Shown here: positions 16,451 through 25,504 of the stretch, in pieces | Layout: each line of letters begins with the position of its first letter | Position numbering within the stretch: the stretch's first letter is position 1 | The notes under the pieces: model-generated | The model's input: the letters and a program-made list of their open reading frames with translations, nothing else | Told to the model about the DNA's origin: nothing | The model's database searches: none | Made by a program: the position numbers and the translations under genes | Source of the DNA: G016756615 sp035556195 | GTDB taxonomy: Bacteria > Pseudomonadota > Alphaproteobacteria > Rhizobiales > Rhizobiaceae | Assembly: GCA_035556195.1 (NCBI GenBank) | Contig: DATMFK010000009.1 | Span: forward strand, 62,001 to 126,000 | Reading direction: 5' to 3' | Length of the DNA: 64,000 bases

Positions 16451-16464
16451 GCGGCGTACGCCGC
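16451..16464. repeat. 14-bp perfect palindrome upstream of sqdB
   Basis: GCGGCGTACGCCGC is an exact self-complementary 14-mer in the gap between the monooxygenase stop and sqdB. A second small hairpin (CCCGGG-GAGA-CCCGGG) lies just before it near 16420. Neither is followed by a T-run, so a terminator is doubtful. The palindrome could be a regulator site for sqdB or a weak transcript end. Confidence 0.3.
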
Positions 16465-16640
16465 TTTCAGCGCCCCGTGTGGGCTCGCCCCCGTGCTGTT
16501 GACGACCGGACGGCACGTCCGCTGCTCACGATTTGAAACAACGCGACATTTTGAATGAAGCGCGTCCGTCACATCTCGCACTGGAATTGCTGCCAGAATA
16601 GAATTCTAAGAAAAAGGATTTCTTGAGCGGGAGTGATTCC

Positions 16641-17861
16641 ATGCGGCTGGCAATTCTCGGTGGCGACGGTTTCATCGGCTGGCCGACAGCCCTCCATCTC
16701 TCGGCTCGCGGACACGAGATCCACATCCTCGACAATCTTTCCCGGCGCTGGATCGACACGGAGCTTGGGGTCCAGTCGCTGACGCCAATGGACTCCATCC
16801 AGGAACGGACGCGGATCTGGCACCAGGAGACCGGGCGGCGGATCCATTTCCACCTGATCGACCTTGCGCGGGACTACGAGGTGATGAAGCGGTGGCTGGC
16901 CGACCATCGTCCGGATGCCGTGATCCACTTCGCAGAGCAGCGCGCAGCTCCCTATTCGATGAAAAGCGACCGCCATAAGAATTATACGGTCAACAACAAC
17001 GTCAATGCGACGCATAATCTGCTCAACGCGCTGGTCGAGCTCGACCTCGATGCGCATCTCGTCCATCTCGGCACGATGGGGGTTTACGGATATTCGAATA
17101 TCGGCGCGGCCATTCCGGAAGGGTATCTCTCCGTCGGCGTCGAGACCCTGGACGGTCAGACAGTGAGCCAGGACATTCTCTATCCGGCCAATCCCGGCTC
17201 CATCTATCATATGACAAAATGCCTGGACCAGCTTCTGTTCCAGTTCTACGCCAGGAATGACGGCGTGCGGATCACCGATCTTCACCAGGGCATCGTCTGG
17301 GGCACGCACACCGAGGAGACACGGCTTCACCTGCAACTCATCAACCGCTTCGACTATGACGGCGACTATGGCACGGTGCTCAACCGCTTCCTGATCCAGG
17401 CGGCGATCGGTCACCCCCTGACGGTGCATGGGACAGGCGGCCAGACCCGGGCCTTCATCCATATCCAGGATTCCGTGCGCTGCATCGAGCTGGCATTGAT
17501 GAATCCGCCCAAGCGCGGCGACAAGGTCAAGATCTTCAATCAGATGACCGAGACGCACCGTGTTCGGGACCTGGCCAGGATCGTCTCGGAGCTGACTGGC
17601 GCGCGCGTCGCTCATTTGCCCAATCCTCGCAAGGAGGCTGTCGAGAACGACCTCGTGGTGCACAACGATCAGTTCATGGCGCTCGGGCTGCAGCCGATCA
17701 CGCTCGAGCAGGGACTGCTCTCCGAAGTCATCGATGTCGCCCGCAAATACGCCTACCGCGTCGATCGCAGCCGCATTCCCGCACTGTCGGCCTGGACGAA
17801 GGATATAGCGCCGACGCTCGAACGCGACCCTGAGGGAAAGCGCCTGAAGAGCGTCTCGTGA
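16641..17861 (+). CDS. sqdB: UDP-sulfoquinovose synthase SqdB
   Basis: A 406-residue short-chain dehydrogenase/epimerase-like enzyme that converts UDP-glucose and sulfite into UDP-sulfoquinovose, the head-group donor for sulfolipid. The NAD-binding loop is GGDGFIGWPTALHL at the N terminus, the substrate motif TMGVYGYSN is at about residue 147, and the catalytic YxxxK is in IYHMTKCLDQ. Length matches SqdB (about 400). GGGAG lies seven bases before ATG 16641; a TTG at 16623 is less likely. It heads a sqdBDC operon. Confidence 0.95.
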   Translation: MRLAILGGDGFIGWPTALHLSARGHEIHILDNLSRRWIDTELGVQSLTPMDSIQERTRIWHQETGRRIHFHLIDLARDYEVMKRWLADHRPDAVIHFAEQRAAPYSMKSDRHKNYTVNNNVNATHNLLNALVELDLDAHLVHLGTMGVYGYSNIGAAIPEGYLSVGVETLDGQTVSQDILYPANPGSIYHMTKCLDQLLFQFYARNDGVRITDLHQGIVWGTHTEETRLHLQLINRFDYDGDYGTVLNRFLIQAAIGHPLTVHGTGGQTRAFIHIQDSVRCIELALMNPPKRGDKVKIFNQMTETHRVRDLARIVSELTGARVAHLPNPRKEAVENDLVVHNDQFMALGLQPITLEQGLLSEVIDVARKYAYRVDRSRIPALSAWTKDIAPTLERDPEGKRLKSVS

Positions 17862-18673
17862 GCCGCTACGCCTACGCAACCCTCGTCACCAATTCCGATT
17901 ACGCCCGGGGCGCGCTTGCCCTTGTCCGCTCGCTCCGGCTGACCGGCACGGCTGCCGATATCGTCGTGCTCCACACCGGTGCCCCCGAGGTCTCGGATCT
18001 AGCGCCCATCGCCGCTCTTGGCGCCCGGCTGCTGCCGGCCGACCTTCTGCCGACCTCCGAGGCTTTCAACGAACGCCACGCCCGGGCGAGGCTTCACGCG
18101 CAGGCCCCCTTCACCAAGGGTCGCAAACCGGCGTTCCACACGCCCCTGGACAATTTCGTCAAACTCCGGCTGTGGGAGCGAACCGAATATGACAGGGTGG
18201 TCTTCATCGACGCCGATGCGATCGTGCTGAGGAATGTCGACCGGCTCTTCGCCTATCCGGAATTCTCCGCCGCGCCGAACGTCTATGAACGTCTCTCGGA
18301 TTTCCACCGGCTGAACTCCGGCGTCTTTGTCGCCACACCCTCGCAAGGGACTTTTGCGGCCATGCTCGAACGCCTGGACCAGCCCGACGCGTTCTGGCAG
18401 CGCACCGATCAGACCTTTCTCCAGGCCTATTTCCCCGACTGGCACGGCCTGCCCGTCTTCTTCAACATGCTGCAATATGTCTGGTTCAACCTGCCGGAGC
18501 TGTGGGACTGGCAGTCCATTTCGATCCTCCACTACCAGTACGAGAAGCCCTGGGAGAAAAACCACCCCAAGGCCGAGCTGCTGGAACCGCTGATCGCGCT
18601 CTGGCATGCCTTTCACAGTGGCGACGGCCTGCCCGACATTTCGGCCTTGCCGAATCCCATATCGCCAGGATGA
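17858..18673 (+). CDS. sqdD: Glycosyltransferase SqdD (sulfolipid synthesis)
   Basis: A 271-residue GT8-like (glycogenin-type) glycosyltransferase. The nucleotide-sugar DxD motif is in VVFIDADAIVLRNVD, near residue 115. Position between sqdB and sqdC, as in the Sinorhizobium meliloti sqdBDC operon, makes it the enzyme proposed to transfer sulfoquinovose to diacylglycerol. It overlaps sqdB and sqdC by four bases each, so the three are tightly coupled. The biochemical role of SqdD rests on genetics in relatives rather than on anything visible here. Confidence 0.88.
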   Translation: MSRYAYATLVTNSDYARGALALVRSLRLTGTAADIVVLHTGAPEVSDLAPIAALGARLLPADLLPTSEAFNERHARARLHAQAPFTKGRKPAFHTPLDNFVKLRLWERTEYDRVVFIDADAIVLRNVDRLFAYPEFSAAPNVYERLSDFHRLNSGVFVATPSQGTFAAMLERLDQPDAFWQRTDQTFLQAYFPDWHGLPVFFNMLQYVWFNLPELWDWQSISILHYQYEKPWEKNHPKAELLEPLIALWHAFHSGDGLPDISALPNPISPG

Positions 18674-19590
18674 CACGCTCCAAAACCCTCGTCGCCGGTG
18701 GCACAGGCTTCGTCGGACGTTTCATCGTCGAGCGGCTTCTACGGGAGGGGCATGACGTTGCCGTGTTCGGGCGCACCGCGCCGCCGCCAGGCTATTTCAC
18801 GGGCCCGGTCCGCTTCTTCTCCGGCATGCTCGATCCGGCCCAGGATTTCTCGCAGGCTCTCGCCGATGCCGATTTCCTGGTGCATGCCGCATTCGATCAT
18901 GTCCCCGGCCGGTACCGGGGAGGCGAAGGGGAGGATCCCGAGGGGTTTCGGCGTCGAAATCTCGACGGCTCCCTCGCTCTTTTCGGCGCCGCCAAACAGG
19001 CGGGACTACGCCGGGCGATCTTTCTGTCCAGCCGCGCCGCCTATGGCGGCGAGGCGACCGGGGCAATCCTCACCGAAGACATGCCGTGCCATCCCGGCTC
19101 GCTCTATGGCCAGGTGAAGCGCGCCACGGAAGAGGCGCTGCGCGCCATGGCGGACCCGCATTTCGTCCCGATTTCGCTCCGCGTGACCGGCGTTTACGGA
19201 CCGTCCGGGCATGGACGGTTGCACAAATGGTCGGGGCTGTTCGCGGACTACCTGGCGGGCAAGCCGATCGAGCCCCGTGCCGGCAGTGAAGTGCACGGCG
19301 ACGATGTCGCGGCGGCGGTGAGTTTGATGCTGGCCACCCCCGCTCAGGCTGTGTCGGGCCACATGTTCAATGTCTCGGACATGCTGGTCGACCGCCGCGA
19401 TATCCTCGCGATCGTGCGAAAGGTCACGGCGTGCGCGCATCCCTTGCCGGAACGAGCCGAAGCGGCAGCCATAGCCATCATGGCGACCGAACGCCTGCAT
19501 GCCCATGGCTGGCGGCCCGGCGGGTGGCCGCTATTCGCGGAGACTGTGGAGGGATTGGCGAGGCAGCACCAGCCAGCGGTCCTTGGTTGA
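18670..19590 (+). CDS. sqdC: SqdC, NAD-dependent epimerase/reductase family
   Basis: A 306-residue extended short-chain dehydrogenase. The start is LVAGGTGFVGRFIVERLL (Rossmann glycine motif) and YGQVK supplies the YxxxK pair at about residue 150. It is the third gene of the sqdBDC unit and begins within the sqdD stop. SqdC is needed for normal sulfolipid in Rhodobacter, but its exact reaction is not settled. A much longer open frame starting at 18502 is rejected because its first 56 residues are the shadow of sqdD. Confidence 0.85.
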   Translation: MTRSKTLVAGGTGFVGRFIVERLLREGHDVAVFGRTAPPPGYFTGPVRFFSGMLDPAQDFSQALADADFLVHAAFDHVPGRYRGGEGEDPEGFRRRNLDGSLALFGAAKQAGLRRAIFLSSRAAYGGEATGAILTEDMPCHPGSLYGQVKRATEEALRAMADPHFVPISLRVTGVYGPSGHGRLHKWSGLFADYLAGKPIEPRAGSEVHGDDVAAAVSLMLATPAQAVSGHMFNVSDMLVDRRDILAIVRKVTACAHPLPERAEAAAIAIMATERLHAHGWRPGGWPLFAETVEGLARQHQPAVLG

Positions 19591-19614
19591 GGAGGAGGAG
19601 GAACCGCGCCGGGC

Positions 19615-19643
19615 CATAAAAAAGCCGGGGGTTAACCCGGCTT
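19615..19643 (-). terminator. Intrinsic terminator of the atp operon
   Basis: Read on the minus strand, an eight-base-pair stem (AAGCCGGG / CCCGGCTT) closes over a short loop and is followed by T6. It lies 26 bases past the atpC stop. With reduced efficiency it could also stop sqdC transcripts arriving from the other side. Confidence 0.85.
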
Positions 19644-19668
19644 GCTCGTAGAGGAAATCGCCCCGCGA

Positions 19669-20076
19669 TCAGGCTGGCAGAATGGCGCCTTCCAACGTGG
19701 TGAGCTGCGCAAGGAACTGCTCGGCCTTGGTGCGGGCCCGGTCGTCCCTGGCGTCGGCAACGTCTTCGCGCGCCTCCTGGATGCGACGCGCCAGATCGGC
19801 GCGATCGATATCCCTCACCGCGACGGCCGACTCCGCCAGCAGCGTGCAGCCCGAGGGCAGGATATCGGCAAAGCCGCCGAACACGACGTACCGTTCCTCG
19901 CCGCCGGCCGCCGCCTTAACGGTCACGACACCGGGCTTTACGGTCGTCATGACCGGGGCGTGGTTCGCCATGACGGTCATTTCGCCTTCCGCACCCGGAA
20001 TGACGACCGACTCGACCGACTGCGAAACGAGCAGGCGTTCCGGCGAGACCAGTTCGAATTTGAAAGCTTCAGCCAT
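19669..20076 (-). CDS. atpC: F0F1 ATP synthase subunit epsilon
   Basis: A 135-residue subunit of the F1 central stalk that couples rotation to catalysis and inhibits wasteful ATP hydrolysis. It starts MAEAFKFELVSPERLLVSQS and contains VVIPGAEGEMTVMANHAPVM, the conserved beta-sandwich segment. A two-helix C-terminal region follows (ARRIQEAREDVADA). It is the last gene of the atpHAGDC operon. Confidence 0.95.
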   Translation of the reverse strand: MAEAFKFELVSPERLLVSQSVESVVIPGAEGEMTVMANHAPVMTTVKPGVVTVKAAAGGEERYVVFGGFADILPSGCTLLAESAVAVRDIDRADLARRIQEAREDVADARDDRARTKAEQFLAQLTTLEGAILPA

Positions 20077-20180
20077 GTCGTCTCACAAACGCTTCTTCAG
20101 CTCGGGATCGTCGATCCCATTTCAATATTGCAGACAGTATGCGACGGCGCGGACCATGGTCCGCGCCGATGCTCGATTGC

Positions 20181-21740
20181 TTACGCCGCTTCGGCAGCCA
20201 GGCGCTGAGCCTTCTCGACGGCTTCCTCGATGGTGCCGACCATGTAGAAGGCCGCCTCCGGCAGATGGTCGTACTCGCCGTTGCAGAGGCCCTTGAAGCC
20301 CTTGATCGTGTCGGCGAGGTCGACGAGCTTGCCCGGCGAGCCGGTGAACACTTCGGCCACGAAGAAGGGCTGCGACAGGAAACGCTCGATCTTGCGCGCG
20401 CGGGCCACCGTCAGCTTGTCCTCTTCGGAAAGCTCGTCCATGCCCAGGATCGCGATGATGTCCTGCAGCGCCTTGTAGCGCTGGAGGATGGACTGCACCT
20501 GGCGCGCGACCTGGTAGTGCTCCTCGCCGACGATCATCGGGTCGAGCATGCGCGAGGTCGAGTCGAGCGGATCCACGGCCGGGTAGATGCCCTTTTCCGA
20601 GATGGCGCGGTTGAGAACGGTCGTCGCGTCGAGGTGGGCGAACGAGGTCGCCGGCGCCGGATCGGTCAAGTCGTCGGCCGGCACGTAGATGGCCTGCACC
20701 GAGGTGATCGAGCCCTTGGTCGTTGTGGTGATGCGCTCTTGCAGCGCGCCCATGTCGGTTGCGAGCGTCGGCTGGTAACCCACGGCCGACGGGATGCGGC
20801 CGAGCAGGGCGGACACTTCCGAACCCGCCTGGGTGAAACGGAAGATATTGTCGACGAAGAACAGCACGTCCTGGCCCTGGTCGCGGAAATATTCGGCGAC
20901 GGTGAGGCCGGTCAGGCCGACGCGGGCACGCGCGCCGGGCGGCTCGTTCATCTGGCCATACACAAGCGCGGCCTTCGAACCTTCGCCGCCGCCCTTCTTG
21001 TTGACGCCCGATTCGATGAACTCGTGATAGAGGTCATTGCCCTCGCGGGTGCGCTCGCCGACGCCGGCGAACACCGAGAAGCCGCCGTGAGCCTTGGCGA
21101 CGTTGTTGATCAGCTCCTGGATGAGCACGGTCTTGCCCACGCCGGCGCCGCCGAACAGGCCGATCTTGCCGCCCTTCGCATAGGGCGCGAGCAGGTCGAG
21201 AACCTTGATGCCCGTGACCAGGATCTGGGCTTCGGTCGACTGATCGATGTATTCCGGGGCCGGCTGATGGATGGCGCGATATTCGGTCGCCGAGACCGGG
21301 CCTTCTTCGTCGACGGGCTCGCCGATGACGTTGATGATACGGCCGAGCATGCCCGGGCCGACCGGCACCGAGATTGGCGCGCCCGTGTCCGTGACCAGCT
21401 GGCCGCGCACGAGGCCTTCGGTGGAGTCCATCGCGATCGTGCGCACCGTGTTCTCGCCGAGATGCTGGGCAACCTCGAGAACCAGGCGGCTGCCGCGGTT
21501 GTCGGTCTCGAGTGCGTTCAGGATCGGCGGCAGATGGTCTTCGAACTGCACGTCGACGACGGCGCCGATGACCTGGCGGACCTTGCCGGCCGCGCCGACG
21601 ATCGTCGAGGGAGCCTTCGTTTCCACCGCCTTGGCCGGGGCGGCCGCCTTCCTTGCCGCGGGTGCCTTTGCCGCCGCTGCCGGAGCCGCGGCTGCCTTCG
21701 CGGCGGCCGGAGCCTTCTTCGGGGTCGCTGCTTTCGCCAT
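20181..21740 (-). CDS. atpD: F0F1 ATP synthase subunit beta
   Basis: Catalytic subunit, 519 residues. The P-loop is GLFGGAGVGKTVLIQEL and the family segment LLFFVDNIFRFTQAGSEVS-type sequence (here VLFFVDNIFRFTQ) is intact. About 50 N-terminal residues are a low-complexity Ala/Lys/Pro extension before GKVRQVIGAVVDVQF, where other bacteria start. Such extensions are known for rhizobial and brucella beta subunits, so the annotated start is probably right. Confidence 0.96.
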   Translation of the reverse strand: MAKAATPKKAPAAAKAAAAPAAAAKAPAARKAAAPAKAVETKAPSTIVGAAGKVRQVIGAVVDVQFEDHLPPILNALETDNRGSRLVLEVAQHLGENTVRTIAMDSTEGLVRGQLVTDTGAPISVPVGPGMLGRIINVIGEPVDEEGPVSATEYRAIHQPAPEYIDQSTEAQILVTGIKVLDLLAPYAKGGKIGLFGGAGVGKTVLIQELINNVAKAHGGFSVFAGVGERTREGNDLYHEFIESGVNKKGGGEGSKAALVYGQMNEPPGARARVGLTGLTVAEYFRDQGQDVLFFVDNIFRFTQAGSEVSALLGRIPSAVGYQPTLATDMGALQERITTTTKGSITSVQAIYVPADDLTDPAPATSFAHLDATTVLNRAISEKGIYPAVDPLDSTSRMLDPMIVGEEHYQVARQVQSILQRYKALQDIIAILGMDELSEEDKLTVARARKIERFLSQPFFVAEVFTGSPGKLVDLADTIKGFKGLCNGEYDHLPEAAFYMVGTIEEAVEKAQRLAAEAA

Positions 21741-21806
21741 TTCTCGTTACCCTTTGTCTATCCTGTTCTCAACGGGCGCCGCCGGATGGGCGGCAGCGGC
21801 CCGCGA

Positions 21807-22685
21807 CTAGAGCGCTTCCGCGCCCGAAATGATCTCGATCAGTTCCTTGGTGATCTGCGCCTGGCGCTGGCGGTTGTACGTGATCGACAGCTTGTTGATC
21901 ATGTCGCCGGCGTTGCGGGTAGCATTGTCCATCGCGCTCATCTTGGCGCCCATCTCGCCGGCCGCATTCTCGAGGAGCGCGCGGAAGATCTGGACGGCAA
22001 TGTTGCGCGGGATGAGGTCGGAGAGGATTTCTCCCGGCTCCGGCTCGTATTCGTAGACGGCTCCTGCCTCGCCTTTACCGCTATTGGTGGTGGCGGCGGC
22101 CGGAATGATCTGCTGCGCGGTCGGAATCTGCGAGATCACCGACTTGAATTCCGAATAGAACAGCGTGCAGACGTCGAACTGCCCCGCCTCGAACAGGCCG
22201 ATCACCTTCTTGGCGATTTCGTCCGCATTGCCGAAGCCGAGCGTCTTGACCTCGCGCAGATCCACGCGATCGAGCATCAGCGAGCCATATTCGCGGCGCA
22301 GTATGTCGTAGCCTTTCTTGCCGACCGTGATGATCTTGACGGTCTTGCCGGCGGCAAGAAGCTTGCGGATGTGGTCACGCGCGAAACGCGCGATCTGGCT
22401 GTTGAAGCCGCCGCACAGACCGCGCTCCGCGGTGCAGACGACGAGCAGATGCACGTCGTCCCGGCCCGTGCCGGTCATCAGCGCCGGCGCATCGCCACCC
22501 CCGCCGACGGCCTGGGTGATGTTGGCGAGCACTGCGCTCATGCGCTGCGAATAGGGGCGCGCGGCTTCCGCCGCCTCCTGAGCACGGCGCAGCTTCGCCG
22601 CGGCGACCATCTGCATCGCCTTGGTGATCTTCTGCGTCGCCTTCACCGAGGCGATGCGGTTGCGGAGGTCTTTTAGCGAAGCCAT
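21807..22685 (-). CDS. atpG: F0F1 ATP synthase subunit gamma
   Basis: A 292-residue rotor subunit with the N-terminal helix MASLKDLRNRIASVKATQKI and the C-terminal helix ending in ITKELIEIISGAEAL, the two coiled-coil arms that turn inside the F1 head. The conserved TAERGLCGGFNSQIAR segment is at about residue 80. It lies between atpA and atpD with short gaps. Confidence 0.96.
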   Translation of the reverse strand: MASLKDLRNRIASVKATQKITKAMQMVAAAKLRRAQEAAEAARPYSQRMSAVLANITQAVGGGGDAPALMTGTGRDDVHLLVVCTAERGLCGGFNSQIARFARDHIRKLLAAGKTVKIITVGKKGYDILRREYGSLMLDRVDLREVKTLGFGNADEIAKKVIGLFEAGQFDVCTLFYSEFKSVISQIPTAQQIIPAAATTNSGKGEAGAVYEYEPEPGEILSDLIPRNIAVQIFRALLENAAGEMGAKMSAMDNATRNAGDMINKLSITYNRQRQAQITKELIEIISGAEAL

Positions 22686-22703
22686 GCGCCTAACCTATAC
22701 CCT

Positions 22704-24233
22704 TCAGGCGAAGTTCTTCGCGAAAGCGTCGATCTGGGCCTTGAGCTTGGCCTTGAGATCGTCCGTCAGCGACTTCTCGGCGCGGATGCCGTCGAGCACC
22801 TCCTTGCCCTCGGAGCGCATATGGGCGAGCAGACCCTGCTCGAACTTCTGCACCTGGTTGAGCGGCAGCTTGTCGAGGTAGCCGTTCACGCCGGCGAAGA
22901 TCACCGCGACCTGCTCTTCCGTCTTCAGCGGCGAGAACTGCGGCTGCTTCAGGAGTTCCGTCAGGCGGGCGCCGCGATTGAGCAGGCGCTGCGTCGCGGC
23001 GTCGAGGTCGGAGCCGAACTGCGCGAAGGCAGCCATTTCGCGATACTGGGCGAGCTCGCCCTTGATCGAGCCGGCGACCTGCTTCATCGCCTTGATCTGA
23101 GCCGACGATCCGACACGCGACACCGAAAGGCCGACGTTCACGGCCGGACGGATGCCCTGGAAGAACAGGTTGGTCTCCAGGAAGATCTGGCCGTCGGTGA
23201 TCGAGATCACGTTGGTCGGGATATAGGCGGACACGTCGTTCGCCTGCGTCTCGATGATCGGCAGCGCGGTCAGCGAACCGTTGCCGTTCTCGTCGTTCAT
23301 CTTCGCCGCGCGCTCGAGCAGTCGGGAGTGCAGGTAGAACACGTCGCCCGGATAGGCCTCGCGGCCCGGCGGACGGCGCAGCAGCAGCGACATCTGGCGA
23401 TAGGCGACGGCCTGCTTGGACAGGTCGTCATAGGCGATCAGCGCGTGCTTCTCGTTGTCGCGGAAATACTCGCCCATGGTGCAGCCGGCGAACGGCGCCA
23501 GATACTGCATTGGCGCCGGGTCGGAAGCCGTGGCGGCGATGATGATCGAGTATTCCAGCGCTCCGCGCTCTTCGAGCACCTTCACGAACTGGGCGACGGT
23601 CGAACGCTTCTGGCCGACGGCGACGTAGACGCAGTAGAGCTTCTCCGAATCCGGGCCGCTCTCGTGGATCGCCTTCTGGTTCAGGATCGTGTCGAGGATG
23701 ATTGCGGTCTTGCCGGTCTGGCGGTCGCCGATGACCAGCTCGCGCTGGCCGCGGCCGATCGGGATGAGCGCATCGATAGCCTTGAGACCGGTCGACATCG
23801 GCTCGTGCACCGACTTGCGCGGGATGATGCCGGGCGCCTTCACGTCGACGCGGCGACGCTCGGTGGCGACGATCGGGCCCTTACCGTCGATCGGGTTGCC
23901 GAATGCGTCGACGACGCGGCCGAGCAGGCCCGGACCGACCGGAACGTCCACGATGGCGCCGGTCCGCTTGACGGTGTCGCCTTCCTTGATGTCGCGGTCG
24001 TTACCGAAGATGACGACGCCGACATTGTCGCTTTCGAGATTGAGCGCCATGCCGCGGATGCCGCCGGGGAACTCGACCATTTCGCCCGCCTGGACGTTGT
24101 CGAGACCGTAGACGCGGGCGATGCCGTCACCGACGGAAAGAACCTGACCAACCTCGGAAACCACGGCCTCTTTGCCGAAGTTCTTGATCTGGTCCTTCAG
24201 AATTGCGGAAATTTCCGCTGCGCGGATATCCAT
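22704..24233 (-). CDS. atpA: F0F1 ATP synthase subunit alpha
   Basis: A 509-residue non-catalytic hexamer subunit. It starts MDIRAAEISAILKDQIKNFG, has the P-loop GDRQTGKTAIILD near residue 170 and the alpha signature PGREAYPGDVFYLHSRLLER. Its start overlaps the atpH stop by a single base (position 24233), so it is coupled to the delta subunit gene. Confidence 0.97.
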   Translation of the reverse strand: MDIRAAEISAILKDQIKNFGKEAVVSEVGQVLSVGDGIARVYGLDNVQAGEMVEFPGGIRGMALNLESDNVGVVIFGNDRDIKEGDTVKRTGAIVDVPVGPGLLGRVVDAFGNPIDGKGPIVATERRRVDVKAPGIIPRKSVHEPMSTGLKAIDALIPIGRGQRELVIGDRQTGKTAIILDTILNQKAIHESGPDSEKLYCVYVAVGQKRSTVAQFVKVLEERGALEYSIIIAATASDPAPMQYLAPFAGCTMGEYFRDNEKHALIAYDDLSKQAVAYRQMSLLLRRPPGREAYPGDVFYLHSRLLERAAKMNDENGNGSLTALPIIETQANDVSAYIPTNVISITDGQIFLETNLFFQGIRPAVNVGLSVSRVGSSAQIKAMKQVAGSIKGELAQYREMAAFAQFGSDLDAATQRLLNRGARLTELLKQPQFSPLKTEEQVAVIFAGVNGYLDKLPLNQVQKFEQGLLAHMRSEGKEVLDGIRAEKSLTDDLKAKLKAQIDAFAKNFA

Positions 24234-24793
24234 CAGCCGACCTCTTTCAGTGCAAGCTTGAGCGAATTGAGTTTGGTTTTGAGCGACGTGTCGATCTGGC
24301 GCGAGCCCATCTTCACGACAAGGCCACCGAGCAGGGAGGGATCGACCGTGACGGCGATCGTGACATCCTTGCCGGCAACGCTCTTCAGCGCGGCCTTGAG
24401 TTCGGTTTCCTGCGCCACGGACAGCGCGTGCGCGGAGGTGACTTCGGCAGCCACCTCGCCGCGATTGGCGGCGGCGATGCGGCGAAAGGCCTGGATCATG
24501 CCGGGTATGGCGAAAAGGCGACGGTTGCGTGCAACGACCCGAAGGAAATTGCCGGCAAGACCTGTGATGTTCGCCTTGTCGGCGATCGCAGCGATCGCCT
24601 TCGCCTGGTCTTCCGTCGAGAAGACCGGACTTTTGATCAGCCGCTGCAGGTCCGGGCTGCCTTCGAGCAGGGCTTCGAATCTATTGAGATCGGCCTCGAC
24701 CGTGGCCACGGCCTTCGATTGAAGGGCGAGCTCGAACAGGGAACTCGCATAGCGCTCGGCGACACCGGAGATGGGCGAGGTTGACTGGGCCAC
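24233..24793 (-). CDS. atpH: F0F1 ATP synthase subunit delta
   Basis: A 186-residue stator subunit linking F1 to the b subunits. The N-terminal helical domain contains ISGVAERYASSLFELALQSK and the C-terminal LLGGLVVKMGSRQIDTSLKT motif is the conserved end of the family. It is the first gene of the operon; atpB, E and F (the F0 sector) are absent here, as in other rhizobia, where F0 genes are at a separate locus. Confidence 0.95.
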   Translation of the reverse strand: MAQSTSPISGVAERYASSLFELALQSKAVATVEADLNRFEALLEGSPDLQRLIKSPVFSTEDQAKAIAAIADKANITGLAGNFLRVVARNRRLFAIPGMIQAFRRIAAANRGEVAAEVTSAHALSVAQETELKAALKSVAGKDVTIAVTVDPSLLGGLVVKMGSRQIDTSLKTKLNSLKLALKEVG

Positions 24794-25028
24794 GGACCGT
24801 CTTTTCTCTGTCTGACAGGCCGTCGATTCTTGGCGCGAGCAGGGTACTCTAGCTAAATCTTTGACCTGATTTACGTTTTACCGGCCGCAAGAGCGCATAT
24901 ACGGCGTCCCCGGGCCGAAAGTCGAAAGCCGTCTAGCACAGGCTTCTTACGACCGCAACACAGTCTCTAACAGCCGTTCCGGCAGTTTTGTCGCAGCGGC
25001 CGTGCGCTCCCCGCCGACGACCGCTGAT

Positions 25029-25424
25029 TCAGGGCAGAAAGCCGAATGCGAAGCCGAGCGGGAGAGCCGCAAGCACCAGCGCCAGAATCAGCAATAGCCA
25101 ATTGTAGGGCGTATTGCCCTGGTCCGACAGCATCGAGATGATGCGGCCGAAGGCGGTGAACAGCCAGGAGAAGCCGAGCGCCATGTAGAGCAGCGGCTGG
25201 GCGAGCAGAATGCAGGAAAGGCCGGTACCGAGATAGAAGCCGGCAATGGTCGCCCGCGCCTCCGCCACTGCTTCGGGGTGCTTCTCGGTCGTCTGCAGCC
25301 TCAGGACACGCAGCGAGATGCGCGGCGCGAAAAGCAGAAGCAAGCCAAACAGCACCGTCAGGGCAGCCGCCGACCATGCCAGCCACTCGCCCTGGCTCAT
25401 CGGCCAAGGAAACACGAATTCCAT
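25029..25424 (-). CDS. DUF4345-like four-helix membrane protein
   Basis: A 131-residue protein with about four hydrophobic segments (residues 14-33, 55-75, 78-95 and 108-128) and the segment EARATIAGFYLGTGLSCILL, which resembles the DUF4345 family. Function is unknown. It stands alone, 80 bases after the priA stop on the same strand, and may be co-transcribed with priA. The family call is from memory of its pattern and is moderate. Confidence 0.7.
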   Translation of the reverse strand: MEFVFPWPMSQGEWLAWSAAALTVLFGLLLLFAPRISLRVLRLQTTEKHPEAVAEARATIAGFYLGTGLSCILLAQPLLYMALGFSWLFTAFGRIISMLSDQGNTPYNWLLLILALVLAALPLGFAFGFLP

Positions 25425-25504
25425 CGGCCCCTCTCATTGCAGCGATTCGCGGCGATACTAGAGCATGAATTGGGGAAGTTGAATCCGTCTCGTTCGGAGC
25501 GGCT

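Noticed and set aside
16540..16640. Possible Pho box before sqdB
   Set aside because: CCGTCACATCTCGCACTGG is only a loose match to the CTGTCAT direct-repeat pattern; several core bases differ, so phosphate control of sqdB is not claimed.
20139..22676. Plus-strand open frame of 845 codons opposite atpD and atpG
   Set aside because: Shadow of two highly conserved genes; Arg/Asp/His-rich, no domain.
24794..25028. Promoter or attenuator before atpH
   Set aside because: An AT-richer stretch is visible near 24850-24890 but no convincing -35/-10 pair or riboswitch-like fold was found.
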